Positions 7,612-16,246 of a stretch of DNA of 39,173 nucleotides are shown one piece after another. Location of the stretch: the NCBI GenBank assembly GCA_031379665.1, contig JANNFI010000076.1, positions 1 through 39,173 of the forward strand. The letters are read 5' to 3'. The notes beneath the pieces were generated by a model, which was given only the letters and a program-made list of their open reading frames with translations, did not search any database and was not told where the DNA came from. Source of the DNA: SZUA-254 sp031379665. GTDB lineage: Bacteria; Bacteroidota; Ignavibacteria; UBA10030; SZUA-254. A program made the translations under genes and the position numbers. Numbering within the stretch: position 1 is the first letter of the stretch; each line of letters starts with the position of its first letter.

Positions 7612-8829
7612 ATGAGACGCGTTCCGGACAACCATCGTGAGGGGTCCGATGAGGCACCGCGGGTCATCGCGGGCTTCGGCGTCGCGGGGGTCATCGCGGG
7701 GCTCGGCATCGCGGCGCTGCTCCTCTCCTCCTGCTCGACGGACAAGCTCCGGCTGGGGACTCCGCGCTCCGGCGATTCGTGGAGGATGTTCGGCGGCGGC
7801 CCGCAGCGGGCGAACCTCGCTACGGTCCCGGTCGTCCCGCCGCTCGTGCGCGCGTGGGAGTACGACGCCGGGAGCGGGTTCGGCCCCGCGTCGGTCTCGG
7901 TCATGGAGGGCACACTCTTCGTCGGCACGCTGAAGGGCGACCTCCGCGCCATCGACCTCGCCACGGGGAAGGAGACCGGCTCCGTGGAGTTCGACGGACC
8001 GGTGTTCGGTACGCCGCTCCTGCTCGGATCGCGCATCGTTGTCGGTCTCTCGGGGGCCGGCAAGAATCTCGTCTGCAGGAACCTGAGGACCGGCGCCGAA
8101 GACTGGTCGGTGGAGACGGGCGACATTGAATCGTCGCCGCTCTCCGTCGGCGGTATGATCATCGCCGCGACGCTCGACGGCGTCGTGGCGGCATACGATA
8201 CCACGCTCGGAAAGGAACTCTGGGCGTACGTCCTTCAGCCGTCGCCGGGACGGCACGGAATCCGTTCGTCTCCCTCGAGCGATGGGGCGGTGGTCGTGGT
8301 CGGGACCGACGGCGGCGACATCATCGCGCTGGACCTGGCCACCGGCAGGCAACGCTGGAAAGCTGCCGCCAGGGGCGCCATATTCGCGCCGACATCGATC
8401 GGCGGAGACAGGGTGTTCGCCTGTTCGCTCGACGGGAACGTCTACGCCATCGACATCGGCACCGGCGCCGTGATCTGGACCTTCGACACGGGATTTCCTC
8501 TGTACGGGGGCGCTGCGGTGGGGCGGGAGATGATCGTCGCGGGAACTTCGGGCGGCGGCCTGGTCGCGCTCAGCCGGTCGGACGGCTCGATACTCTGGAG
8601 GGCGCGGACCGACGCCGGGGTGGGATCGGCGCCGGCGATCGTTGGTGCGTTCGTCTACGTCGGAGACCTGGAGCGGAACCTCTACGCGATCGATGCGGCG
8701 ACGGGTGCGGAGGTCTGGAGGGAAAAACTCGACAGCCGCGTTCGTACCACTCCCGTGTCGGCGGACGGATGGCTCGTCGTCCTCGCCGAGGACCGTTCGG
8801 TGATCTGCTTCACTCAGGCGCCCCGATGA
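7612..8829 (+). CDS. PQQ-type beta-propeller lipoprotein (BamB-like)
   Basis: A predicted 405-residue lipoprotein. A hydrophobic segment (about residues 18-38) ends in the lipobox LSSC with Cys41. The rest consists of PQQ/pyrrolo-quinoline-type propeller blades, seen as recurring GTLKGDLRAIDLATGKE, DGNVYAIDIGTGAVIW and ERNLYAIDAATGAEVW units (blade motif AxDxxTGxxxW). BamB-like scaffolds of this type serve outer-membrane assembly; enzymatic PQQ use is unlikely without dehydrogenase residues. The start at 7612 lies 1 base past the preceding stop; an upstream in-frame extension would overlap that gene and break the lipoprotein signal. The hydrophobic segment is built from a duplicated 27-bp unit (7663-7716). 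The stop overlaps the next ATG. Confidence 0.8.
   Translation: MRRVPDNHREGSDEAPRVIAGFGVAGVIAGLGIAALLLSSCSTDKLRLGTPRSGDSWRMFGGGPQRANLATVPVVPPLVRAWEYDAGSGFGPASVSVMEGTLFVGTLKGDLRAIDLATGKETGSVEFDGPVFGTPLLLGSRIVVGLSGAGKNLVCRNLRTGAEDWSVETGDIESSPLSVGGMIIAATLDGVVAAYDTTLGKELWAYVLQPSPGRHGIRSSPSSDGAVVVVGTDGGDIIALDLATGRQRWKAAARGAIFAPTSIGGDRVFACSLDGNVYAIDIGTGAVIWTFDTGFPLYGGAAVGREMIVAGTSGGGLVALSRSDGSILWRARTDAGVGSAPAIVGAFVYVGDLERNLYAIDAATGAEVWREKLDSRVRTTPVSADGWLVVLAEDRSVICFTQAPR
7663..7716 (+). repeat. 27-bp tandem duplication in the lipoprotein signal sequence
   Basis: Two adjacent 27-bp units (7663-7689 and 7690-7716) agree at 23 of 27 positions and encode VIAGFGVAG and VIAGLGIAA. The repeat forms most of the hydrophobic core of the lipoprotein signal peptide, and 27 is a multiple of the 9-bp period seen elsewhere. 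Confidence 0.75.
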
Positions 8830-9695
8830 CGTCGTCGGCCCGCCACCACTGTCCGATCCCGATCCTGTCGATCCTTCTCGCGTACGCGGCCTTCATCACG
8901 TTGGCGACACCCTCCGCGCAGTCGCTGACCCCGGAACCGGCGCAGGGCATCGCGCCCGACTCCATTACAAGCCCGGCCCGTCTTCTCGTCACCTCCGAGC
9001 CCGCGGGGGCCGCCGTCTATGCCGACTCCGTCCTGCTGGGGACCACGCCCCTCAACACGATCGTGCCCCCGGGCGATGCCCGCAGGCCGCGCACGGTGCG
9101 ATTGAAGATCGTCGGGGGAGATCCGGGAAGCTGGTTCGTCCCGGTGCTGCTCGATTCGGTTATTTTGACGGGCCTCACGGCGGACGGGGGTCATCCGGAT
9201 TCCTTCGTCAGGCGCTACTCACTCCCCCTCACGGTCCGCGTGGCATCCGACCCCGGCGGAGCGGAGATCCTGCTCGGGGATTCCCTCATCGGAACCACTC
9301 CGCTCTTCGCCTCACTCCCGGGGACCCCGGCTGTGCTGACCCTTCGGAAGGAAGGGTACCAGTCCAGCGCGATCATCCTCGACGCGTCGACGCGGAACTA
9401 TCGCGTCCAGCTCCAGCCCGTCGACCAGGCCGGGACTCCGAAGCCCGTCTACCTGGCCGACGGTAACGGACAGAGTATGCTCCCGACCTTCCTCGCCGCC
9501 GGAGCGGCGGTGGCCTCAGGCGCGGCGGCGGCGTATTTCAAGGCCCGCGCGGACCGCACTTACGCGCTGTACCGCATCACCGGCGACGCGACGACGCTCG
9601 ACCAGGTGAGGAGGAACGACCTCCTCTCCGGAATCGCCCTCGCCATTGCGGAAATCAGCATCGGATACCTCGTGATTGAACTCCTTTCCCGCTGA
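8826..9695 (+). CDS. PEGA-domain exported protein
   Basis: A 289-residue protein with an N-terminal hydrophobic export signal (about residues 10-32) and two PEGA-type units. The first is LLVTSEPAGAAVYADS followed by LLGTTPL; the second is VRVASDPGGAEILLGDS followed by LIGTTPL. PEGA domains are short beta-sandwiches found in surface proteins and beside kinases. The C-terminal part holds hydrophobic helices (AAGAAVASGAAAAYF, and SGIALAIAEISIGYLVIELL at the end), so the C terminus is likely membrane-embedded. The ATG overlaps the preceding lipoprotein stop (ATGA), indicating coupling. With its two upstream neighbours it forms an envelope cluster. Precise role unknown. Confidence 0.65.
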   Translation: MTSSARHHCPIPILSILLAYAAFITLATPSAQSLTPEPAQGIAPDSITSPARLLVTSEPAGAAVYADSVLLGTTPLNTIVPPGDARRPRTVRLKIVGGDPGSWFVPVLLDSVILTGLTADGGHPDSFVRRYSLPLTVRVASDPGGAEILLGDSLIGTTPLFASLPGTPAVLTLRKEGYQSSAIILDASTRNYRVQLQPVDQAGTPKPVYLADGNGQSMLPTFLAAGAAVASGAAAAYFKARADRTYALYRITGDATTLDQVRRNDLLSGIALAIAEISIGYLVIELLSR

Positions 9696-9720
9696 ATATC
9701 GCGAAATAGGCACCAAATAC

Positions 9721-9749
9721 TTGACTTTAAACCCCATCAACCCTATATT
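9721..9749 (+). promoter_or_regulatory. Promoter of the crp/fnr-PHP-ribH-porZ-like unit
   Basis: TTGACT (9721-9726), 17 bp, then TATATT (9744-9749). It is also readable as the Bacteroidetes pattern TTG-N20-TAnnTT followed by G. The start site is expected near 9757, about 37 bases before the regulator's ATG. The same two hexamers and spacing occur at 14289. Confidence 0.8.
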
Positions 9750-9793
9750 GAGGAACAAATTTGCGGTGAAAGACACTGTCACTGAATGAGCCT

Positions 9794-10519
9794 ATGAACC
9801 TGCCAAACGCGACACACCAGCCCCTCTCCTCCGATCTCGGCGAAGCGATGGAATTCATCCGCAACGTTCCGATCTTCAGCGACATCGAGTCAGGGGAGCT
9901 GGCGAAGATCGTCCGCGTCGGCGTCCGGAAGAAATACAAAAAAGGGAGCATCATCCTCCTCGAACAGGAGACCGGTGCGGCCCTCTTTGTGATCATTTCG
10001 GGGAAGGTGAAGATCGTCCGCACGGACGACGATGGGCGGGAAGTGATTCTCTCCATCCTGGGCGAGAACGATTTCTTCGGTGAAATGTCGATCCTCGATG
10101 GTCTGGCGCGTTCGGCCTCCGTGGTCGCGATCACGAAGGCGGAACTTTTCATGATCCATCGCCGCGATTTCCTCAAGCTGCTGCAGGATGTCCCCTCCGT
10201 GGCCGTGTCGCTCCTCAAGGAGCTCACGATGCGGCTCAGGAAGGCCGACGCGCAGATCAAGAGCCTTTCGCTGAAGGACGCGGCGGGACGCGTTGCCAAC
10301 GTCATCCTCCAGCTCGCCGACGACATCGGCACGATCAGGAAGGGCCGCGTCGAGATCGACGAGCTCCCGCTCCAGCAGGACCTCGCCAATATGGCGGGCA
10401 CGTCCAGGGAGACCATCTCGAGGGTTGTCCATATGTTCATCAAGAAGGGGCACCTCGACGTCCACGGGAACAAACTCATCATCCAGGACTACGAAAAATT
10501 CAAGAGCCTCTTCACCTGA
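9794..10519 (+). CDS. Crp/Fnr-family transcription regulator
   Basis: A 241-residue DNA-binding regulator. The N-terminal cyclic-nucleotide-binding-type beta-roll covers about residues 20-140, with the phosphate-binding cassette FFGEMSILDGLARSASV that keeps Gly-Glu and Arg-Ser-Ala. A C-terminal winged helix follows, with recognition region LANMAGTSRETISRVV near 200-215. There is no cysteine in the protein, so it is not an FNR iron-sulfur oxygen sensor. cAMP or another nucleotide ligand is possible. It is the first gene after a strong promoter and may regulate its own unit; no clear operator dyad was identified. The link to the PTS genes upstream is suggestive only. Confidence 0.9.
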   Translation: MNLPNATHQPLSSDLGEAMEFIRNVPIFSDIESGELAKIVRVGVRKKYKKGSIILLEQETGAALFVIISGKVKIVRTDDDGREVILSILGENDFFGEMSILDGLARSASVVAITKAELFMIHRRDFLKLLQDVPSVAVSLLKELTMRLRKADAQIKSLSLKDAAGRVANVILQLADDIGTIRKGRVEIDELPLQQDLANMAGTSRETISRVVHMFIKKGHLDVHGNKLIIQDYEKFKSLFT

Positions 10520-10562
10520 AGGGGTCTCCACCGGGGGGAAGCGGTAGAAGGGGCAGGATCGT

Positions 10563-11393
10563 TTGGACGCACTAGCGGATCTTCATACTCATACAACACA
10601 CTCTGACGGGCATCTCTCGCCGCTCGAATTACTTCGAAAGGCGAAGGCTGCCGGTATCTCCATTCTCGGCATCGCCGACCACGACAGCGTCGGCGCGCTC
10701 GACGAAGCGATGGAAATCAGCCGCGTGATCGGGATCGAAATCGTCCCGGGCATGGAACTGAGCGCGTCCTCCCCCGACGGCGAGATCCACGTCCTCGGTT
10801 ACTTCATGGACTACCACTCCCCCGAGCTCAACGAGGCCCTCTCGATCTTCCGGCAGAAACGCCTCGACAGGGTCGAGCGGATCGTCGGCAAGCTCAACAG
10901 GATGAAAATACCCCTTACGGTCGAATCGGTACTCGCGGAGGCCACCGGCGAAGCGGTAGGCAGGCCGCACATCGCAAGCGCGCTGGTGAACAACGGCCAC
11001 GCCGCGAACTACCACCAGGCTTTCAGCAAGTATATCGGGGAGGGGCGCCCGGCGTTCGAAAAGAAGGCGGAGTTTTCGCCGGAGGACACCATCAGGCTGA
11101 TCGCCGACGCGGGGGGTCTTTCGTTCCTCGCGCACCCCGGCCGATCGGTCGATGAGAGCCTCCTCCACCACCTCATCAAGTCCGGTCTTGACGGGATCGA
11201 AGTCTACCACCCCAGCCACTCGCCGGAGCTCGTGCAGTACTACAAGGGCATCGTGAACGAATATTTCCTCCTCGAAAGCGGCGGTTCCGACTACCACGGT
11301 GGTATGAAGAACGACGACAACCTGCTGGGCCGGGTGGGTGTCCCGGCGATGGCGGTCGAGATGATGCGCCGCCGACTCTTCCCCAACCAGTAA
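10563..11393 (+). CDS. PHP-domain phosphoesterase (RNase AM/nucleotide phosphatase type)
   Basis: A 276-residue metal-dependent phosphoesterase. The histidine-rich metal sites of the PHP family are complete: DLHTHTTHSDG at 6-16, ADHD near 39, GMELS near 62, a GRPHIASAL helix near 138, FLAHPGR near 183 and GGSDYHG near 241. Homologues such as YciV/RnaAM remove 5' nucleotides from short RNAs or dephosphorylate 3',5'-bisphosphonucleosides in the cytosol. The start is TTG, placing the DLHTH motif at the very N terminus as in the family. The gene follows the regulator by 43 bases and precedes ribH by 5. Confidence 0.88.
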   Translation: MDALADLHTHTTHSDGHLSPLELLRKAKAAGISILGIADHDSVGALDEAMEISRVIGIEIVPGMELSASSPDGEIHVLGYFMDYHSPELNEALSIFRQKRLDRVERIVGKLNRMKIPLTVESVLAEATGEAVGRPHIASALVNNGHAANYHQAFSKYIGEGRPAFEKKAEFSPEDTIRLIADAGGLSFLAHPGRSVDESLLHHLIKSGLDGIEVYHPSHSPELVQYYKGIVNEYFLLESGGSDYHGGMKNDDNLLGRVGVPAMAVEMMRRRLFPNQ

Positions 11394-11398
11394 CCCCG

Positions 11399-11878
11399 AT
11401 GGGACGCACGATTGAAGGCGGGTACGCGGCCGCACCGGGAAAAATCGGGATCGTCGTTTCGCGTTTCAACGAATTCATCACTCGCAGGCTCCTCGATGGT
11501 GCTCTGGATTGCCTTCGCACTCACGGCGCCGACGACTCCGACATCGACGTCGTCTGGTGTCCCGGCGCTTTTGAGATCCCCCAGGTGGCCCGCAGGCTCG
11601 CGGCCGCGCCCGGCTACCGGGCCGTCATCTGTCTCGGCTGCGTCATCCGCGGCGAGACGCCGCACTTCGAGTATGTGGCCGGCGCCGCAGCGTCGGGGCT
11701 CGGGAAGCTCGCGTTGGAATCCGACGTCCCGGTCATCTTCGGCGTGCTCACCACCGACACGCTCGAGCAGGCGATCGACCGCGCAGGCGCCAAGGGCGGG
11801 AACAAGGGGTGGGACGCGGCGATGTCCGCGATCGAGATGGCCGACCTCTTCCGGAAGATCCCCGGAAAACGAAAGTAA
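11399..11878 (+). CDS. ribH: 6,7-dimethyl-8-ribityllumazine synthase
   Basis: Penultimate step of riboflavin synthesis: condenses 5-amino-6-ribitylaminouracil with dihydroxybutanone phosphate; usually a cytosolic pentamer or 60-mer capsid. Diagnostic motifs are present: SRFNEFIT at 21-28, PGAFEIP near 55, CVIRGETPHFEYV with the active histidine near 87, and GVLTTDTLEQAIDRAG near 114-129 followed by GGNKGWDAA. At 159 residues it is full-length. No other rib gene is in the window. The ATG lies 5 bases after the PHP gene stop. Confidence 0.96.
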   Translation: MGRTIEGGYAAAPGKIGIVVSRFNEFITRRLLDGALDCLRTHGADDSDIDVVWCPGAFEIPQVARRLAAAPGYRAVICLGCVIRGETPHFEYVAGAAASGLGKLALESDVPVIFGVLTTDTLEQAIDRAGAKGGNKGWDAAMSAIEMADLFRKIPGKRK

Positions 11879-11900
11879 GTCAATCACTCGAGGCGTGAGG

Positions 11901-14189
11901 GTGCGCGGGTTCCTGTTGATGTTGTGTGGTCTATTCGCCGCCGGGGCCGACGCAGGCGTCGACGAGTGGAAAACGTACACCCCGAAGAAAGAAGTCCGCT
12001 CCGTCGCGACGACTCCCGGCGGGCTCTGGGCCGCGACCGCGGGGGGTCTCTTCTCCTTCAATCCCGCCGATGGCACCTACCTCACATTTACCACCTCCGA
12101 AGGCCTCCGGTCGATCGACCTCACCGCCCTCGCCATCGATTCGTCGGGAAACGTCTGGATCGGCGCATCCGACGGCATTCTCCACCGGCTTCGTCCCGGC
12201 TCGGGGGAGTGGACCTACATTCACGACATCGCCATCCTCGACGTCTCCAGGAAACGGATCAACGCCCTCCAGATCTGGGGCGATTCGCTGATGGTGTTGT
12301 CCGACGTCGGCATTTCGGTGTACTCGATGTCGCGCGCGGAGTTCGGCGACAGCTACATCCGGTTCGGCGATTCGACCGGGGTGCTCTCCGGGAACGTCAC
12401 CGGCGCGGCACGTTTCGCCGGCAGGATCTGGGCCTCGACCCGGTCGGGCGTCGTTTCGACGGCCGCCGCGAACCCGAATCCTACGGAACCCTCCACCTGG
12501 GAGGTCTACGGGATTGCCGACGGCCTGCCCTCCACGAGCGCGACCTCGCTCCTCGTCGCCGGCGATTCGCTCTACGCCTCGACCGCGGCGGGGATCGCCG
12601 TCTGGACCGGATCGTTCTGGCGGGTGGTCGATGGCTCGCAGTCGCTCAACGTCCTCGGTCTCGCCCTGCCCGGAGGAACCTGTGAAACCGCCCTCTTCGT
12701 CACACCCGCATCTGTGGGCGCGATCGCGGCCTCCGGCGACGCCCGCATCCTCGACTCACCGGCGGGCCTGACCCTTTCGTGCGTCGCCCCCGGCGGATAC
12801 GTCGGAACGATGAACGCCGGAGCCGTTCGGTACCAGGCGTGCCCATCCGCGGGCGACAGCGTGGGGTTCGACGGCGCGGCCCTTCCGCCCGGTCCGCCGA
12901 CGGGGAAATTCGTCAGCATCGCGGTGGACGAAGCGGGGTGGGTCTGGGCCGCCACGGGAAAGACGAACGGCGAAGGGTTCATGGGCTTCGACGGAACAAC
13001 CTGGCGTTCGTACCACACCGGCCTCTACCCCGAACTCCTGACCAACGATTACTATGTCGTCAGCACCGGCCCGGGCAACGTCAAGTACCTCGGCGGATGG
13101 GGCCCCGGCCTTGCGATCGTGAACGCCTCCAACGAAATCGAGAACGTGCTGAACACTTCAAACGGTCTTCCGTCAACGGTCGGGAGGGAACCCTTCGTGG
13201 TCGTCGGCGGGGTCGCCACCGACTACGCGGGAGTCACCTGGCTTACGGCCCGCACTCCGTCGGGCGACACGACGCTCGTGACCATCAACCCGGGGGGGGC
13301 GCTGGATTACGTGACCGGGTGCATGTACGATCTGTCCGACAGCACGTGCGATACCCGCTCGCCGCTGAGGGTTCTGAACAGCGTGGCCATCGACGATTTC
13401 GGGACCAAGTGGTTCGCCAACTACGGCAGGTTCGAGACCGAGGGCGCGAGGGGCCTCTACTATTATAACGAGACACGAAACCTCCCCGGGTCGCGCGATG
13501 GATGGGGAAAACTGACCGAGCTCGACGGGCTCTCCAGCAACCAGGTCTGGTCGGTCGCCGTGGACCGGTTCGGCGACGTGTGGGTCGGTTCGGATCTCGG
13601 CATCACGATCATCTACTCCCCGACGAACCCGAAGGCCTCGATCGCGCCCTACCGGCCGCTGCGCGACCAGATCATCCAGGACATCGTTGTCGACCCACTG
13701 AACCGGAAATGGGTTGCGACGAAACGCGGCGTGTTTCTCCTCTCGCAGGACGGCACCGACGTCCTCGCGCAGTACACGGTGGAGAACACCGGCGGAAAAC
13801 TCCTCGCCGACGACGTGGCCTCGATCGCCGTCGACGGCAGAACCGGACTCGTCTGGTTCGGCACCGAGAAGGGACTCACGAGCCTCACCACGGCCGCGAT
13901 GACGCCGGAACGTTCCTTCGCCGGGTTGACGATCTTCCCGAACCCCTTCGAGATCCCCGCGGCGGTCCCCGTCACGGTCGACGGGCTGGTGGAAGGCTCT
14001 TCGCTGAAGGTGTTCACGGTCGACGGGACGCTGGTCAGGAATCTCGACACCCCGGGCGGAAGGGTCGGCACCTGGGACGGGACGGACGGCCGCGGGGAGC
14101 TGGTCTCGACGGGCGTCTACATTGTCGTGGCGTACTCGGAGGACGGGACGGATGTGGGCAGCGCCAAGATCGCGGTCATACGGAGATAG
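11901..14189 (+). CDS. PorZ-like two-component-regulator propeller protein with C-terminal sorting-type domain
   Basis: A 762-residue exported protein. The GTG at 11901 has GAGG seven bases upstream and yields a short signal peptide (RGFLLMLCGLFAAGADA). The mature part begins with WKTYTPKKEVRSVATTPGGLW and carries many Reg_prop-type blades (GLWAATAGGLFSFNP, NVWIGASDGI, VWSVAVDRFGDVWVGSD, VWFGTEKGLTSL). The last 90 or so residues (FPNPFEIP ... TGVYIVVAY ... KIAVIRR) form an Ig-like domain resembling type IX secretion sorting or FlgD-like domains. The layout matches PorZ, which works with the T9SS at the surface of Bacteroidota. A cargo protein is the alternative. No other T9SS gene is visible. 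A G8 run lies at 13292-13299. Confidence 0.65.
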   Translation: MRGFLLMLCGLFAAGADAGVDEWKTYTPKKEVRSVATTPGGLWAATAGGLFSFNPADGTYLTFTTSEGLRSIDLTALAIDSSGNVWIGASDGILHRLRPGSGEWTYIHDIAILDVSRKRINALQIWGDSLMVLSDVGISVYSMSRAEFGDSYIRFGDSTGVLSGNVTGAARFAGRIWASTRSGVVSTAAANPNPTEPSTWEVYGIADGLPSTSATSLLVAGDSLYASTAAGIAVWTGSFWRVVDGSQSLNVLGLALPGGTCETALFVTPASVGAIAASGDARILDSPAGLTLSCVAPGGYVGTMNAGAVRYQACPSAGDSVGFDGAALPPGPPTGKFVSIAVDEAGWVWAATGKTNGEGFMGFDGTTWRSYHTGLYPELLTNDYYVVSTGPGNVKYLGGWGPGLAIVNASNEIENVLNTSNGLPSTVGREPFVVVGGVATDYAGVTWLTARTPSGDTTLVTINPGGALDYVTGCMYDLSDSTCDTRSPLRVLNSVAIDDFGTKWFANYGRFETEGARGLYYYNETRNLPGSRDGWGKLTELDGLSSNQVWSVAVDRFGDVWVGSDLGITIIYSPTNPKASIAPYRPLRDQIIQDIVVDPLNRKWVATKRGVFLLSQDGTDVLAQYTVENTGGKLLADDVASIAVDGRTGLVWFGTEKGLTSLTTAAMTPERSFAGLTIFPNPFEIPAAVPVTVDGLVEGSSLKVFTVDGTLVRNLDTPGGRVGTWDGTDGRGELVSTGVYIVVAYSEDGTDVGSAKIAVIRR

Positions 14190-14288
14190 GCCTCAGGGTC
14201 AGCGGAACACCCCCTGACACCGTGCGCGGGGTTCATCCCGGCGATTGTTCCCGGTCCCGCCCGACGCCTTGGATCCCAGCCTGTTGCC

Positions 14289-14317
14289 TTGACTCTCGGG
14301 GGGTGATTTCCTATATT
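14289..14317 (+). promoter_or_regulatory. Promoter of the fatty-acid/phospholipid operon
   Basis: TTGACT (14289-14294), 17 bp, TATATT (14312-14317); hexamers and spacing identical to the promoter at 9721. The start site is expected near 14325, about 50 bases before yceD. A 6-bp hairpin (14193-14217) after the previous gene lacks a T-tract. Confidence 0.8.
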
Positions 14318-14375
14318 ATTCGATGATTTTGCCGAAAAGGCAAGATTTTCGCACTGATCAGGAAGGAAAGGGCGT

Positions 14376-14903
14376 ATGAAGCCTGGCCGGGACGGACGTG
14401 ACGGGTTGAAAATCAGGGTTTCCGGCCTCTCCCCCGGGACGTCCGAATACTCCTTCACGGTTTCTCCCCAGGACATTCCGCTCGAGGCCAATTTCGACAC
14501 CCCGGTCGAAGTGACGGCGCGACTTGAGAAGAGCCCGAGTCAGATCGTTGTTCGAGGCGCCATCACGACGTCAGGATCGTTTTCGTGCGACCGTTGCCTC
14601 GTGTCGTTACGACAGGCCCTCACGTGCTCGTTCGCGGTGATGTACATCTACGACGAGCAGGAAGCGGGCCGGTTTCCCCCCGAGGACATCCGGGTCATGG
14701 CGCATGACGCCACCGTGATCGACCTGTCGCCCGACGTCAGGGAATTGGTACTGCTCTCGGTCCCCCTGAAGCTTCTCTGCAGTGAGGAGTGCCGCGGGCT
14801 GTGCAGCAGCTGCGGGGCAGACCTGAACGTCGCCGGGTGTGGCTGCAGGAACGAGATCGCGAACCGCCCGTGGCAGGGGCTCGAAAAATTATTGAAACAT
14901 TGA
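14376..14903 (+). CDS. yceD: YceD/DUF177 family protein
   Basis: A 175-residue protein of the DUF177 family, which is linked with 23S rRNA accumulation and almost always sits directly upstream of rpmF. It has the usual cysteine layout: CDRC in the middle (near 69-72) and a C-terminal CSEECRGLCSSCGADL followed by CGC, suggesting metal binding. AAGGAAAGG precedes the ATG. It is the first gene of the operon that begins at 14289, and rpmF follows after 21 bases. Confidence 0.9.
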   Translation: MKPGRDGRDGLKIRVSGLSPGTSEYSFTVSPQDIPLEANFDTPVEVTARLEKSPSQIVVRGAITTSGSFSCDRCLVSLRQALTCSFAVMYIYDEQEAGRFPPEDIRVMAHDATVIDLSPDVRELVLLSVPLKLLCSEECRGLCSSCGADLNVAGCGCRNEIANRPWQGLEKLLKH

Positions 14904-14924
14904 CCAACACAAGGGAACATTTCC

Positions 14925-15107
14925 ATGCCAAATCCGAAACGGAGACACTCGAAATCGCGGGGCGCGAAACGGCGTACCCACTACAAGGCGACGGCGCCCG
15001 CCACCGGCGAGTGTCCGAATTGCCACGAACAAAAACTCCTCCACCGAGCTTGCCCGAACTGCGGGTTCTACAGCGGAAGGTCGGTCGTCATTCCGAAAGA
15101 GTCCTGA
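14925..15107 (+). CDS. rpmF: Large-subunit ribosomal protein bL32
   Basis: A 60-residue ribosomal protein that binds domain VI region rRNA in the 50S subunit. It begins MPNPKRRHSKSR as in the family and keeps the zinc-ribbon cysteines CPNC and CPNCGFY, so this is the C+ (zinc-binding) form. It sits between yceD and plsX in the conserved order. The 119-base gap to plsX holds six 9-bp repeats. Confidence 0.97.
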   Translation: MPNPKRRHSKSRGAKRRTHYKATAPATGECPNCHEQKLLHRACPNCGFYSGRSVVIPKES

Positions 15108-15121
15108 CGCCGCCTCCATTA

Positions 15122-15175
15122 TTGCCCGCGTTGCCCGTTTTGCCAGCATCACACGTTTCGCCCGCATCGCCCGCC
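15122..15175 (+). repeat. Six 9-bp imperfect tandem repeats between rpmF and plsX
   Basis: Units TTGCCCGCG, TTGCCCGTT, TTGCCAGCA, TCACACGTT, TCGCCCGCA and TCGCCCGCC are contiguous. They share a TYGCCCGYN theme and end 51 bases before the plsX start. The array is in non-coding sequence, so the 9-bp period is not a codon effect here. Confidence 0.75.
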
Positions 15176-15226
15176 GGGAGATCCGGATCGTTTAGTTCGG
15201 GTATCTGAAGCACGCCGACACCGGTC

Positions 15227-16246
15227 TTGAGCGCCCCGGCCACTCACATACGAATCGTCGTTGACGCCATGGGCGGGGATTTCGCCCCGGCCAACGTCGT
15301 CGCGGGGGCGGTCGACGCCCTCCGGCGCGACCCCGGCGGCTTCGAACTGATACTCGTCGGTCCGGAGAAGCTCGTGACGGACGAGCTCGCCCGCATCAAC
15401 GCCCGGAACGTCCCCGTCACCGTCGTGCACGCCTCCGAGGTGATCACGATGGATGACGGCGCCACCGCGGCCCTCAAACAGAAAAAGGATTCCTCCATCG
15501 CCGTTGGTCTCAACCTCCAAAAGGAGGGAAAGGCCGATGCCTTTGTCAGCGCAGGACATACCGGCGCCGTGCTGTCAGCGTCGACGCTGATCCTCGGCCG
15601 CATCGCCGGCGTTTCCAGGCCGACGATCGGCGCCTTTTTCCCGAGCCGTACCGGGGTCTGCCTGCTGGTCGACGCCGGCGCCAACGTGGACTGCAAGCCG
15701 CGGCACCTGATGGAATTCGGAATCATGGGAAGCATCTATACCTCCGCGATGTTCGGCATCGAGAAGCCTGCCGTCGGGTTGCTCAACGTCGGGGAGGAGG
15801 AGACGAAGGGGAACGAAGCATCGCTCGGGGCCCACGAACTCCTGAAAACCGCGCCGATCCATTTCATCGGCAACGTCGAGGGTCGTGACATCCTCGCCGG
15901 CAAGGCCCACGTCGTGGTGTGCGACGGTTTCGTCGGGAACATCCTGCTGAAATTCGGGGAGAGCGTGCCGTCCTTCTTCAAGGACCGCATCTCGGGCTTC
16001 GTCGCGACGAGCCCCCTGCGAAAGCTGATGCTCCTCCCGGCCCTGAACACGCTCCGGGGCGCGATGAAGAGCATGGATTACGAGGAGCACGGCGGGGTGC
16101 CGCTCCTCGGTGTGAAGGGCGTTTCGATCATCGGCCACGGCAAATCCACGCCGAAGGCGATCGCCAACATGATCATCAAGGCAAAGGAGATGGCGGTGAA
16201 AAAAATCAACGACAGGATCGAACAGGCCATGGCCGCAACCAAATGA
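15227..16246 (+). CDS. plsX: Phosphate acyltransferase PlsX
   Basis: Converts acyl-ACP to acyl-phosphate, the donor for glycerol-3-phosphate acylation by PlsY; a peripheral membrane enzyme. The N-terminal VDAMGGDFAP motif is diagnostic, and the order of conserved blocks (SAGHTGAVLSAS, LVDAGANVDCKP, VGLLNVGEEETKGNE, VVCDGFVGNILLK) fits the family. At 339 residues it is full-length. The start must be TTG at 15227, because an in-frame stop lies at 15206 and no ATG or GTG falls between. Its stop overlaps the fabH ATG (ATGA). Confidence 0.96.
   Translation: MSAPATHIRIVVDAMGGDFAPANVVAGAVDALRRDPGGFELILVGPEKLVTDELARINARNVPVTVVHASEVITMDDGATAALKQKKDSSIAVGLNLQKEGKADAFVSAGHTGAVLSASTLILGRIAGVSRPTIGAFFPSRTGVCLLVDAGANVDCKPRHLMEFGIMGSIYTSAMFGIEKPAVGLLNVGEEETKGNEASLGAHELLKTAPIHFIGNVEGRDILAGKAHVVVCDGFVGNILLKFGESVPSFFKDRISGFVATSPLRKLMLLPALNTLRGAMKSMDYEEHGGVPLLGVKGVSIIGHGKSTPKAIANMIIKAKEMAVKKINDRIEQAMAATK

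Noticed and set aside
14193..14217. Hairpin TCAGGG/CCCTGA after the PorZ-like gene
   Set aside because: The stem is short and no T-tract follows, so it was not called a terminator.
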